Of a stretch of DNA of 64,000 nucleotides, positions 19,265 through 28,111 are shown piece by piece. A program made the translations under genes and the position numbers. How positions within the stretch are numbered: position 1 is the first letter of the stretch; every line of letters begins with the position of its first letter. The DNA is from Faecalispora anaeroviscerum. Its GTDB lineage: Bacteria > Bacillota > Clostridia > Oscillospirales > Acutalibacteraceae. The stretch is taken from contig NZ_CANOOQ010000001.1 of the NCBI RefSeq assembly GCF_947568225.1, positions 2,666,001 to 2,730,000 of the forward strand, in the 5' to 3' direction. Below the pieces are notes generated by a model that saw only the letters and a list, made by a program, of their open reading frames with translations, ran no database searches and was not told where the DNA came from.

Positions 19265-19438
19265 GCTAAATTGGCGTTACTTCCTCTTGAAACAGCTTTT
19301 GTTTTTGAAAACAATATTGAAAGACCTGCGTTGCTTTTTTTAGATAATATGCTAATATAAAAAGCATCTGATAATTCTAACGGAAGAATCAGGCTTTTTC
19401 GGCGGAGCTTTCAATCAAAAGCAAAGGGGGCAAAAGCG

Positions 19439-20923
19439 GTGAATTTTGATAAGGAGATTCTTTATCTAGGGTGTTTTGCCCTGTATTCCATGGTCCTTGT
19501 AGTCGTGGGGAAAAGCAGAACACAGCAGCAGAATACTCTGCGGCATTTTTACTTGGGGAACCGGCAACTGAGCCTGTTTCGCAGCACATTGACCTTTATC
19601 GGAACATGGATTTCCGCCGCAACAATACTGGGTTTTACCGGGAATGTGTTTGAAAGCGGGCTGGCCCCGCTGCTGTATTCGGTTGTGCCTTGGTTTTTTG
19701 GGGCCTTTTTGCTGTATCTGATCAGCGGCCGTTTGTATGATTACGATGTGCTGACGATCCCTGAGCTGATCGGCAAAAAATATGGCTCCAAATGGCTTCA
19801 GATTCTGTTCGCGCTGGTGATGATGGTGACCTATACGCTGTATATCATCATTCATATTAAAGGCTTCGGGCTTGTGGCGTCCGGCCTGTTTAATATTCCG
19901 TACAATGTGGCGACGCTGATGATCTATCTGTTTATCCTGTATTCCACCTTTGGAGGGTACCGGGCCGTGACCCGAATTGATGTGGCTCATATTGTATTGC
20001 TTACTCTCGGCACTGTTTCTGTGTATTTTCTGGTGGTGGGGCAGTCAGGCGGCCTGTTCGAGCTGTTCCGCCGCGCGGGGGAGGTTTCGGGCTTTGCGCA
20101 CAGTGGCAGCACCTCGGTCAATCAGCCGGGGGATTTATTCCGGCTATTTGATGGGGAGCGTTTCACCCCACGCATGAGTACCACCATGTTCTTTGGGTGG
20201 GGCCTGGGGCTGGCGACGAATCCCCAGTATATGATTCGCATGATTTCCGCGAGGGACAAGCGTACCGCCCGCAACACCGTGCGCAGCGCGCTGTGCTACC
20301 TGGCCATTTTCTATTTTGCTCTTTTAACGATTGGCTTGGGGATGCGTGTGCTGTTCCCGTCGCTGGCCGCTGTTTCCAATGCGGATGATGTGGTGGTGTA
20401 TGTTCTGAACGACCGACTGTTTACGCCCCTTAATACATTATTCCTGTTTGCAATTCTGGGAGCGTGCGTTTCCACCGCAAATTCTCAGCTTCTGTTGTTT
20501 TCCACTTCCTTTGCCTATGATGTAATTCGCCCTCTATGCCCTAAGCCGCCGCGGGAATACACAACGATTCTGCTGACGCGGCTTGGGGTACTGATCGGCG
20601 GTACCTTGTCTCTGCTGTTTTCCACGCATCCTCCGGCCAGTTTACTGTCTTACGGCGGCGATATCTGGGGAATTTTTGGAGTAATCTTTTTCCCCACGCT
20701 GTATGGCGCGTTTTTGTACCCAAAGGCGACGCGTCAGGGTGCCTGGGCGGCGCTGATTGTAGGGCTCCTGGCCATCGCGGTTTTTTACCCGCTGTATTAT
20801 AGTCAGATTCTGCCGGTGCATCCGGCGTTTCCGGGAACGATTCTGTCTGCATTGGGATATTTCCTCGTATCCCGTCTGACATGGAAGGGGGGAACTGCGG
20901 ATGCGACGCCGGGCGATCTTTGA
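19439..20923 (+). CDS. Sodium:solute symporter (SSS family)
   Basis: The 494-residue protein has about 13 hydrophobic helices and SSS features: HFYLGNRQLSLFRSTLTFIGTWISA near residue 40 (sodium-site region), GGYRAVTRIDVAHI near 180 and GWGLGLATNPQY near 260. It uses the sodium gradient to import a solute. GTG start at 19439 after AAAGGGGG. The sensor-kinase gene starts inside its last codons, so transport and signalling are translationally coupled, recalling transporter-linked kinases such as CbrA. The nearby sigma-54 pxp operon suggests 5-oxoproline or a related compound as substrate; that is inference. Confidence 0.88.
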   Translation: MNFDKEILYLGCFALYSMVLVVVGKSRTQQQNTLRHFYLGNRQLSLFRSTLTFIGTWISAATILGFTGNVFESGLAPLLYSVVPWFFGAFLLYLISGRLYDYDVLTIPELIGKKYGSKWLQILFALVMMVTYTLYIIIHIKGFGLVASGLFNIPYNVATLMIYLFILYSTFGGYRAVTRIDVAHIVLLTLGTVSVYFLVVGQSGGLFELFRRAGEVSGFAHSGSTSVNQPGDLFRLFDGERFTPRMSTTMFFGWGLGLATNPQYMIRMISARDKRTARNTVRSALCYLAIFYFALLTIGLGMRVLFPSLAAVSNADDVVVYVLNDRLFTPLNTLFLFAILGACVSTANSQLLLFSTSFAYDVIRPLCPKPPREYTTILLTRLGVLIGGTLSLLFSTHPPASLLSYGGDIWGIFGVIFFPTLYGAFLYPKATRQGAWAALIVGLLAIAVFYPLYYSQILPVHPAFPGTILSALGYFLVSRLTWKGGTADATPGDL

Positions 20924-22520
20924 TATTGAGCGAAAAATATTGATTCCTTTCCTTGTGCTTGGGGTGGTTTCCACCGCAATGTTCGGTGTTATTTTGTATG
21001 ATACAAGTAAAAACACAAAGCTTGCCAAGGAACAGATGTTGGCACAGAGCAGCATCTCCCTGATGGAATTCGATATCGATTATTCCGTACGAACGGGAGA
21101 GGTGCAGCAGCTCAGGGAAAAGTACAAGGAGCTTCCGCAGTTCCACATTCTGGTTGAGGATCGGGACGGGACGTATATCGGCGGGCTGCGTCCTGCAGGT
21201 CAGGCTAAGGTTCTGTATTCCAGCAATGACAATCCGCTTGGCTGGAATATATCATACACGATTGATCAGCAGGTGTTTACAACCGAATTGCTGCACGAAC
21301 AGAAGTACACGGTGCTGGCCATCATTGCTCAGTTAATTTTGGTGCTTCAGGCCAGTATTTTAATTGCAGATAATATTTCAACGCCGATTCGTCGCCTGAG
21401 CTACGCCTGCCGCACTGTCAGCGAGCAGCCGCAGAATCCGTGGGGGGTGGATGTAGAGTTTACCAATCGCGGCGACGAGCTGGGGCAGCTGGCCCGGGCG
21501 TTTCAGGGAATGCTGCGGAATCTTCAGCACTATATGGCCGATCTGCGCCGTGAAAAAAATCTGAATCAAACGATCGTGGAGAGTCTGCCGCTGGCCGTCA
21601 TCGCTTACGACCAGGAGCAGAATATTCTGCTGAGCAACAGCCGCGCGCAGAATTTGCTGGCAAGGACAGAATACCTCAGTGAAGGCAAAACGCTGTCGGC
21701 CCTGCTGGAGGAATGTCTTGAAAATCAAAAGGTAATTTACGACCCAATTCAGCTGACGGATGAGCAGAACCACCGGCTGGATGTGGAGCTTGGCGTATGG
21801 CGGCTGATGGACGAAAACCAAAAATCGTGGGGCATACTCTGTACCGTGGACGATATTACCTACCGCAAGATGATGGAGGAGCAGGCGGTACAGGACGAAA
21901 AGCTGATCTATACCGGAAAACTGGCTGCGGAGCTTGCGCACGAAATCCGTAACCCACTGGCGGGAATCCGAGTGGGAGTACAGGTTGTGGAGCGCCATGT
22001 AACGCAGGATAACGACCGTGTTCTGTGCGAAACTATAGTCGGCGAGGTGGACCGCATCAATCTGCTGGTAGAGAATCTGTGCAGCTTGAGCCGAAAAAGA
22101 GAGCTGAAAAAAGACCTGATTCCCGTGGCGGAGCTGTTTGAGGAAATTCTTCTGCTGTATTCCAAAATTGCAGAAAACAGCCATATTCGTCTGCTGTGCG
22201 AGGCCCCGAAGGAAATTCTTTTGTACGCGGATAAAAGCGCGATGAAGCAGGTGCTGATTAACCTGATCAATAACAGCATCAAGGCAATGAAAAGCGGCGG
22301 GGAGATTTTGATGAAGGCCAGTGTGCAGGAGGACTGCGTTTGTCTGTGGATTATTGATGACGGGCCGGGGATGCCGCCGGAAAGGCTGGAGGAGAAAAAC
22401 CGGGACGGAGGGATGGGCCTTTCGATTGTGTCGCAGCTTCTGCGGCAAAACGATGCCGCTTTTCACATGGAAAGCGAGCCTGGGCAGGGGACAAGGGCCA
22501 AGATCACCTTCCGCCGGTAG
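20901..22520 (+). CDS. Membrane sensor histidine kinase (NtrB/AtoS-like)
   Basis: The 539-residue kinase has a first membrane helix (about 12-33), a short extracytoplasmic sensor of about 100 residues, a second helix (about 138-158), a HAMP segment, a PAS domain (about 225-330), a HisKA domain with the phosphorylated histidine in ELAHEIRNPLAG (about 349) and an ATPase domain with NLINNS, DDGPGMP and GGMGLSIV. Its partner is the NtrC-type regulator 23 bases downstream. It overlaps the SSS symporter gene by 23 bases, so it may sense the transported compound or transport itself. Confidence 0.92.
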   Translation: MRRRAIFDIERKILIPFLVLGVVSTAMFGVILYDTSKNTKLAKEQMLAQSSISLMEFDIDYSVRTGEVQQLREKYKELPQFHILVEDRDGTYIGGLRPAGQAKVLYSSNDNPLGWNISYTIDQQVFTTELLHEQKYTVLAIIAQLILVLQASILIADNISTPIRRLSYACRTVSEQPQNPWGVDVEFTNRGDELGQLARAFQGMLRNLQHYMADLRREKNLNQTIVESLPLAVIAYDQEQNILLSNSRAQNLLARTEYLSEGKTLSALLEECLENQKVIYDPIQLTDEQNHRLDVELGVWRLMDENQKSWGILCTVDDITYRKMMEEQAVQDEKLIYTGKLAAELAHEIRNPLAGIRVGVQVVERHVTQDNDRVLCETIVGEVDRINLLVENLCSLSRKRELKKDLIPVAELFEEILLLYSKIAENSHIRLLCEAPKEILLYADKSAMKQVLINLINNSIKAMKSGGEILMKASVQEDCVCLWIIDDGPGMPPERLEEKNRDGGMGLSIVSQLLRQNDAAFHMESEPGQGTRAKITFRR

Positions 22521-22543
22521 AGCGGAAGAAAGGAAATGTGCTG

Positions 22544-23905
22544 ATGCAAAATAAAATACTGATCGTTGATGACGAGTACCTCATTCGCATCTCGCTGCGG
22601 GAGGGTTTGACAGACCTGGGCTACCAGACACAAGAGGCAGAAACCATCGAGGAAGGCCTGCGGATGGCAGAGGAGTTTAAGCCCGACGTAGTAATGCTGG
22701 ACAACCGGCTGGGGAACGTGCTGGGCATAGAATATATTGAAACAATCAAAAAGCTGGACGAGGATATTCAAATCATCATTATTACGGCTTACAGCTCGAT
22801 TTCGCAGGCGGTGCAGGCGATTCACCGCGGGGCTTACGATTATGTGCAGAAGCCCTTCGATATTGACGCCATCGATATTGTCATTCGCCGCGCGCTCGAT
22901 CAGCTGAAAAGCCGCCGTAAGCTGGAGCTGCTTTCTTCCGGCGGGCCGCCCGATCTCATTGGGGTAAGCCCGCAGATGCGGCAGATCAAAAAGCAGGTGG
23001 AGCTGCTCAGCGCCAAGGATAATGTAGATTTGCTGGTGCGCGGTGAAACCGGCAGCGGTAAAGGCGTAGTGGTGGCGCAGATCCACCAGAAAAGCGCGCG
23101 CCGGAATTTTCCGCTGGTGAAGATCAACTGCAGCGCCGTGCCGGAAAGCCTGTTTGAAAGTGAGCTGTTCGGGCACGAAAAAGGTGCGTTTACCGGGGCG
23201 GCGGTTCGCAAAAAGGGTCTGTTTGAGCTGGCCAACGAGGGCACTGTGTTCCTGGATGAAATCGGAGATATGCCTCTGGCAATGCAGGCAAAGCTCCTCA
23301 CCTTTCTGGAGGACCGCAAATTCCGCCGGGTGGGCGGGCTGAGTGACGTAGAAGTCAACGTCCGGGTAATCGCCGCGACTAACCGGCCGTTGGAGCAGGC
23401 AATAGAAGAAAAAACCTTTCGAGCAGATCTGTTTTTCCGGCTGAACGTTGTGCAGCTTTATCTCGCGCCGCTGCGCGAGAGGACGGAGGATATTGAGCCG
23501 CTGTGCCAATATTATCTCGACTTTTTCAATCAGAAGCTGGGCAAAAACATCCGGCAGATTTCTCCTGCCTTTTTGCAGACGCTGAAGGAGTATTCCTGGA
23601 AAGGGAATGTGCGGGAGCTTCGCAATGTACTGGAGCGCGCCGTGCTGTTTTGTGATGGCGATGTTCTGGAGCATACCGGTCAACTGCTGGAAGAGAGCGG
23701 TGCTTCGGCCGTTTCTCTGCCGCCTAGCGGAGAATTTTGGCCGATGCAGGACTTAAGCCACCCAATTGATTTGCAGAAGGAGCTGGAGCGGCTGGAAAAG
23801 GCCTATATTGACAAGGCTTTGAAAATTACTGGGGACAATTATTCTCAGGCGGCAAAGCTTTTGGGGTACAGCCGGTTTTCCCTGCGCCGCCGGTTGGAGC
23901 AGTAG
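22544..23905 (+). CDS. Sigma-54-dependent response regulator (NtrC/AtoC family)
   Basis: The 453-residue activator has a receiver domain (residues 1-120, phospho-acceptor D53 in VVMLDNRLG), a sigma-54 AAA+ domain with Walker A GETGSGKG (about 169), the sigma-54-contacting loop GAFTGA (about 212), Walker B VFLDEIGD (about 236) and a C-terminal Fis-type helix-turn-helix (KALKITGDNYSQAAKLLG). All parts needed to activate sigma-54 promoters are present. I chose ATG 22544 over GTG 22538 because AAGGAA is spaced eight bases from it. Its likely target is the -24/-12 promoter only 340 bp downstream, before pxpA. Confidence 0.95.
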   Translation: MQNKILIVDDEYLIRISLREGLTDLGYQTQEAETIEEGLRMAEEFKPDVVMLDNRLGNVLGIEYIETIKKLDEDIQIIIITAYSSISQAVQAIHRGAYDYVQKPFDIDAIDIVIRRALDQLKSRRKLELLSSGGPPDLIGVSPQMRQIKKQVELLSAKDNVDLLVRGETGSGKGVVVAQIHQKSARRNFPLVKINCSAVPESLFESELFGHEKGAFTGAAVRKKGLFELANEGTVFLDEIGDMPLAMQAKLLTFLEDRKFRRVGGLSDVEVNVRVIAATNRPLEQAIEEKTFRADLFFRLNVVQLYLAPLRERTEDIEPLCQYYLDFFNQKLGKNIRQISPAFLQTLKEYSWKGNVRELRNVLERAVLFCDGDVLEHTGQLLEESGASAVSLPPSGEFWPMQDLSHPIDLQKELERLEKAYIDKALKITGDNYSQAAKLLGYSRFSLRRRLEQ

Positions 23906-23908
23906 AAC

Positions 23909-24106
23909 CAATTCACTTAAAAGAGAGCTGCATGAGAGAACATCGATTTCTTCATTCGCCGCAGGCAGAGGAAGAACCCGGGGTCTGTGATCAGATGAAA
24001 TGAGTATGCAGTCATTGCACTTTAAAAAAGCTGTTGATTGCTTCTCTCGCCGTAGGCGGGAGAAGCAATCTCTGCATTTCGATCAATTCTCTTTTCAAGT
24101 GAATTG
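23909..24106. mobile_element. MITE-like element with 17-18 bp terminal inverted repeats
   Basis: The ends CAATTCACTTAAAAGAG (23909-23925) and CTCTTTTCAAGTGAATTG (24089-24106) are inverted copies differing by about one base. Inside is a long perfect hairpin (24036-24070, arms starting GATTGCTTCTC). There is no coding capacity. A shorter relative with the same CTGTTGATTGCTT core lies at 45964-46021. This looks like a small non-autonomous mobile element. Confidence 0.65.
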
Positions 24107-24125
24107 ACTATAACAGTTCAAAATC

Positions 24126-24136
24126 GCACATTGTGC
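24126..24136. promoter_or_regulatory. Candidate NtrC-type enhancer site (palindrome)
   Basis: GCACA-T-TGTGC is a perfect dyad centred about 125 bp upstream of the sigma-54 promoter of pxpA, the usual distance for an upstream activating sequence. The next dyad (24152-24173) also contains GTGCG/CGCAC. Binding by the neighbouring response regulator is inferred. Confidence 0.5.
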
Positions 24137-24151
24137 AAAATTGAACAGGTT

Positions 24152-24180
24152 GACCGTGCGAATTCGCACGGTCTTTTTTT
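24152..24180 (+). terminator. Palindrome with T-tract (terminator and/or second enhancer site)
   Basis: Nine-base arms GACCGTGCG and CGCACGGTC flank AATT and are followed by seven T residues, giving a good intrinsic terminator for the upstream regulator operon. The dyad is about 94 bp upstream of the sigma-54 promoter, so it could also be bound by the activator. Confidence 0.65.
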
Positions 24181-24242
24181 ATTTTTTGCAAAAAAGGACC
24201 TGGTTTGTACGAAAATACAGAAAAATACGCCAAATAACAGGT

Positions 24243-24257
24243 TGGCACACTTATTGC
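24243..24257 (+). promoter_or_regulatory. Sigma-54 (-24/-12) promoter of the pxp operon
   Basis: TGGCAC at 24243-24248, five bases, then TTGC at 24254-24257 match the sigma-54 consensus exactly, with the GG and GC pairs ten bases apart. It lies about 60 bp before the pxpA start codon. The activator gene ends 340 bp upstream, and rpoN is in the same window. Confidence 0.9.
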
Positions 24258-24317
24258 TATAACATATTAGCAGCAGAGGTCTTAATACATAAAATTTTTA
24301 GAAAAGGAGAAAGAAAA

Positions 24318-25091
24318 ATGAGCAGAATTGATTTGAACTGTGATTTAGGCGAAAGCTTCGGTGCTTATACCATTGGTCGTGACGAAGAGGTTATCGCGTA
24401 TATCTCTTCGGCAAACGTCGGGTGTGGTTTCCACGCGGGTGATCCCTGCGTGATGGAGCATACGGTTCAGCTGGCGAAAGAGAGGGGTGTCAGCATCGGG
24501 GCTCACCCGGGATTTCCCGATCTGATGGGCTTTGGCCGCCGGAATATGACCATCTCCCCCGCAGAGGCTAAGGCTTACCTGAAATACCAGATCGGCGCAC
24601 TGAACGCGTTCTGTGTTTCCAGCGGAGTACCGCTTGCCCACGTAAAGCCGCACGGTGCGCTGTACAACATGGCCGCCAAAGATATGAAGCTGGCAATGGC
24701 GCTGGCCGAAGCGGTTCACGAGGTAGACCCCAAACTGATCTTCCTGGGCCTTTCCGGCAGCAAAATGCTCGATGCCGCGCAAGAGGTTGGTTTAACCTGT
24801 GCCAGCGAGGTGTTTGCGGACCGTGCTTATAATGCGGATGGCAGCCTGGTGGCCAGAGGAACTCCCGGTGCGGTGATCCACGATGTGGAGGAATGCGTGC
24901 GCCGGATTATCGGCATGGCAAAAGACAATGTGGTAACTGCAATCACCGGCGAACAGATTTCGCTCCGTCCTCAGTCGATTTGTGTACACGGCGACAACGC
25001 TGAGGCGGTTGAATTTGTGAAGCATATTCGCGAAAGTCTGACCAAAGAGGGAATCGAAATTGCTGATCTGCGGGCCTGTACTGAAAGATAA
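24318..25091 (+). CDS. pxpA: 5-oxoprolinase subunit PxpA (LamB/YcsF family)
   Basis: The 257-residue protein is the LamB/YcsF component of prokaryotic 5-oxoprolinase, which opens 5-oxoproline to glutamate with ATP when joined to PxpB and PxpC. Family motifs are IDLNCDLGESFG at the N-terminus, NVGCGFHAGDP (about 36), GAHPGFPDLMGFGRR (about 61) and HVKPHGALYN (about 107). Start at 24318, after AAAGGAGAAAG; the longer ORF start at 24141 would run through the promoter. First gene of the sigma-54 operon. Confidence 0.93.
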   Translation: MSRIDLNCDLGESFGAYTIGRDEEVIAYISSANVGCGFHAGDPCVMEHTVQLAKERGVSIGAHPGFPDLMGFGRRNMTISPAEAKAYLKYQIGALNAFCVSSGVPLAHVKPHGALYNMAAKDMKLAMALAEAVHEVDPKLIFLGLSGSKMLDAAQEVGLTCASEVFADRAYNADGSLVARGTPGAVIHDVEECVRRIIGMAKDNVVTAITGEQISLRPQSICVHGDNAEAVEFVKHIRESLTKEGIEIADLRACTER

Positions 25092-25118
25092 TGTTGGGAT
25101 AATTTAGGAGGATTTGTA

Positions 25119-26318
25119 ATGGGCGCTGAAACAACAACCAAAAGCAAGCGCAGTCAAGCAATAGGCGGCGTATTTTTGATGGCGGCCTCAGCCATGGGGC
25201 CGGGTTTTCTGACTCAGACCGCGAAATTTGTCAACGATTTTCATGGGAGCTTCGGATTTGTCATTATCACTTCGCTTCTTCTGTCGGTCGTGGTACAGAT
25301 CAATGTCTGGCGTGTTCTGTGCGTAGCCAATATGCGCGCGCAGGATGTGGCAAATAAGCTTCTTCCGGGTCTTGGGTATTTCCTGGCTCTGCTGGTGTTT
25401 GCGGGCGGGCTGGTATTTAACATTGGTAACGTCGGCGGTGCGGCTCTTGGCCTGAACGCCATGTTGGGGCTAGATCTTCGGGCCGGTTATGTTACAGCCG
25501 GCATCATCGCGGTCATTGTCTTTTCCGTGAAAAATGCGCAGCTTGCTGTGGATAATATCGCGAAAATTCTTAGTATTCTGAAAATCACCATAATTCTGGT
25601 GGTAATGATTATCGTTCAGCCTCCCGTGGGCATGGCGCTGAAAGAAACTTTCGCGCCCAGCACTGGAGTTCCCGCTCTGTTTCCCTCCATTCTCACTCTG
25701 GTCGGCGGCACAGTCGGCGGTTATATCACCTTTGCCGGCGCACACCGTTTGATTGACGGTGGCGTTGTGGGAAAAGAAAATGAGAAAAGAATTGTGAACA
25801 GTGCCTGCGGCGGTCTCGGAATCGCAGCTTTCAGCCGGTTTTTCCTGTTCCTGCTGGTGTTGGGCGTAGTATCGAAAGGCGTTTCGCTCGACCCCTCCAA
25901 TCCGGCGGCTGATGCCTTCTTGCAGGGCGGCGGCGAGTTCTGCTACCGTCTTTTCGGTTTGCTGCTGTTCTTCGCCGGAATCACTTCGATTATCGGTGCA
26001 TCTTATACCTCGCTTTCCTTTGTCAAATCCTTGAGCAAGACGGTAGCCAATCACAACAAGGCGGTAACAATTGCCTTTATTACCTGCTCCATGCTGATTA
26101 TGCTGCTGCTTGGCAAGCCTGCCACGCTGCTGATTATCGCAGGCGCCCTGAATGCGCTTGTTCTGCCGCTGGCTCTGGTGATTAGCCTGGTTGCCGCATA
26201 CCGAAAGGACATTGTGGGCGAAGACTACCACCATCCGATTTGGCTGACGATTACCGGAATCGTTTCAGCAATTTTGTTCGCGTATTTTGCTGTCGTAGGG
26301 TTGGGCAGCTTGTTTTAA
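25119..26318 (+). CDS. NRAMP-like transporter (YcsG type)
   Basis: The 399-residue membrane protein has about 11 helices and NRAMP-like features (MAASAMGPGFLTQTAKFVND at the N-terminus). The DPGN metal-binding motif of true NRAMP metal transporters is not seen; the position reads MGPGFLT. Relatives such as Bacillus YcsG sit inside pxp/kip clusters. The missing metal motif and the context suggest it imports an organic substrate, perhaps 5-oxoproline, rather than manganese; this is inference. AGGAGG precedes the ATG. Confidence 0.82.
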   Translation: MGAETTTKSKRSQAIGGVFLMAASAMGPGFLTQTAKFVNDFHGSFGFVIITSLLLSVVVQINVWRVLCVANMRAQDVANKLLPGLGYFLALLVFAGGLVFNIGNVGGAALGLNAMLGLDLRAGYVTAGIIAVIVFSVKNAQLAVDNIAKILSILKITIILVVMIIVQPPVGMALKETFAPSTGVPALFPSILTLVGGTVGGYITFAGAHRLIDGGVVGKENEKRIVNSACGGLGIAAFSRFFLFLLVLGVVSKGVSLDPSNPAADAFLQGGGEFCYRLFGLLLFFAGITSIIGASYTSLSFVKSLSKTVANHNKAVTIAFITCSMLIMLLLGKPATLLIIAGALNALVLPLALVISLVAAYRKDIVGEDYHHPIWLTITGIVSAILFAYFAVVGLGSLF

Positions 26319-26336
26319 TCTGACAGGAGGAATTTT

Positions 26337-27077
26337 ATGTATTCGCAGACGAAATATCTCATCGCGGGGGATTCGGCGCTGGTTGTCGAGTTCGGCAATG
26401 AAATCTCCCCGCAGATCAATGAACGGGTCCGCGGAATGTATCTGGCAATTGAAAAGGCTGCGCTTCCGGGAATCGTATCTTTGACCCCTACTTACCGTTC
26501 GTTGCTGGTTCAATATAATCCGCTGGTAACGCCATACCGCGAAATGCTGGAAGCACTGCAGAATCTGGAGGGCAACCTTGAGAAAATGGAGCTGCCAAAG
26601 CCTAATGTGATGGAAATCCCTACGCTTTACGGCGGAGATTGCGGCCCAGATCTGGATTTTGTATGCCAGCACAGCGGGCTGAGCCGCGACGAAGTCATTC
26701 GGATTCACTCCTCGCGGGAATATTTGATTTACATGCTGGGCTTTGCCCCAGGCTTCCCTTATCTGGGTGGAATGGATGAGCGCATTGCAACACCGCGCCT
26801 GAAAACACCCCGCACCAAAATCAACAGTGGCTCGGTCGGCATTGCAGGGCAGCAGACGGGTATTTATCCGCTCGCCAGCCCCGGGGGCTGGCAGCTGATC
26901 GGTCGTACACCGATTCTGCTGTACGATCCGCAGCGCAATCCTCCCATCCTGTATCGTACCGGGGATTACCTGAAATTTGTTCCCGTCAGCGAACAGGAAT
27001 ATGCTGAGATTGAACAGCAGGTGGCAGAGGGCAGGTATCAGTATCGCCTGTACCCCAAAAAGGAGGCGAAGGAATGA
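26337..27077 (+). CDS. pxpB: 5-oxoprolinase subunit PxpB (KipI/AHS1 family)
   Basis: The 246-residue protein carries the AHS1 (cyclophilin-like) domain. GFAPGFPYLGG (about 140), TPRTKINSGSVGIAG and IYPLASPGGWQLIGRT (about 180) are hallmark segments. Such proteins form the ATP-dependent 5-oxoprolinase with PxpA and PxpC, and the same fold is part of urea carboxylase. AGGAGG lies eight bases before the ATG. The gene overlaps pxpC by four bases. Confidence 0.93.
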   Translation: MYSQTKYLIAGDSALVVEFGNEISPQINERVRGMYLAIEKAALPGIVSLTPTYRSLLVQYNPLVTPYREMLEALQNLEGNLEKMELPKPNVMEIPTLYGGDCGPDLDFVCQHSGLSRDEVIRIHSSREYLIYMLGFAPGFPYLGGMDERIATPRLKTPRTKINSGSVGIAGQQTGIYPLASPGGWQLIGRTPILLYDPQRNPPILYRTGDYLKFVPVSEQEYAEIEQQVAEGRYQYRLYPKKEAKE

Positions 27078-28027
27078 ACGCAGTAAAAGTGATTTCACCG
27101 GGCGCCTTGACTACCGTTCAGGACGCGGGCCGGTTCGGCTTTTTGCAGTCCGGTATTTCGGTGTCGGGCGTAATGGACAGTTACAGCCACCGTGCCGCCA
27201 ATATTCTTGTGGATAACCCGCAGGAGGAAGCGGTGCTGGAGGTGACCCTCATGGGTCCAATTTTTGAATTCCAGTGCAGCACACGAATCGCGGTAACCGG
27301 CGCCGTGATGCAGCCGAAGCTCAACGATCAGCCTGTGCCTATGTGGCAGACTATCTCGGTCAAAGAGGGAGATCGCCTGTCGTTTTCTCCCATTCAGAGC
27401 GGCTGCCGCGCTTATATCGCGTTTGCCGGAGGAATGGATGTTCCAGTTATTATGGGCAGTAAATCCACCAACCTGAAAGCGCAGATGGGCGGATTTGAGG
27501 GACGCATGCTCAAACGAGATGACATGGTGCCGCTGAAAGCGCCGTCTGGGGAAGCAAAGCTGTGGGCCGCCAGTGAGGAATGGATTCCGAAATTCTCCAC
27601 ACAGATCACTCTGAGGGCTGTACTTGGGCCGCAGGATGACTTGTTTACCGAAGAGGGCATCGCCAGCTTTTTCAATACGGAGTACCATGTCACCCCGGCG
27701 AATGACCGGATGGGATACCGCCTGGAGGGTGAGGAAATCACCCATAAGGCAGGAGCGGATATTGTGTCTGACGGTATTGTAATGGGCGCGGTTCAGGTGC
27801 CCAGCAGCGGTCAGCCCATTATTTTGATGGCAGACCGGCAGACCACCGGCGGGTATACCAAAATTGCCACCGTGGCAACGGCAGATCTTCCTCTGTTGGC
27901 TCAGGCACAGGCCGGCACCAAAATCCGGTTTCAGCAGGTCAGCGTAGAAGAGGCCCAGCAACTGCTGCATGGCTTTTATGAGAAACTCAATGCGTTTGCA
28001 AGAACTCGCCGCCCGGCAAATTCTTAA
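27074..28027 (+). CDS. pxpC: 5-oxoprolinase subunit PxpC (KipA/AHS2 family)
   Basis: The 317-residue AHS2-domain protein begins with the family motif SPGALTTVQDAGRFG and contains SGVMDSYSHRAAN (about 35) and MADRQTTGGYTKIA (about 252). It pairs with PxpB in the catalytic unit. The start overlaps the pxpB stop (ATGA), showing translational coupling. In urea carboxylases the AHS1-AHS2 pair forms the carboxyltransferase part, relevant because biotin carboxylase genes follow. Confidence 0.93.
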   Translation: MNAVKVISPGALTTVQDAGRFGFLQSGISVSGVMDSYSHRAANILVDNPQEEAVLEVTLMGPIFEFQCSTRIAVTGAVMQPKLNDQPVPMWQTISVKEGDRLSFSPIQSGCRAYIAFAGGMDVPVIMGSKSTNLKAQMGGFEGRMLKRDDMVPLKAPSGEAKLWAASEEWIPKFSTQITLRAVLGPQDDLFTEEGIASFFNTEYHVTPANDRMGYRLEGEEITHKAGADIVSDGIVMGAVQVPSSGQPIILMADRQTTGGYTKIATVATADLPLLAQAQAGTKIRFQQVSVEEAQQLLHGFYEKLNAFARTRRPANS

Positions 28028-28111
28028 AGAGAGAGCTGGAAGGGCACGCCGAAACAACTGGAGAATGCGGGAAACTGCTATCAAAAGACAAGGAAGGGAG
28101 CGCAAGAAATT

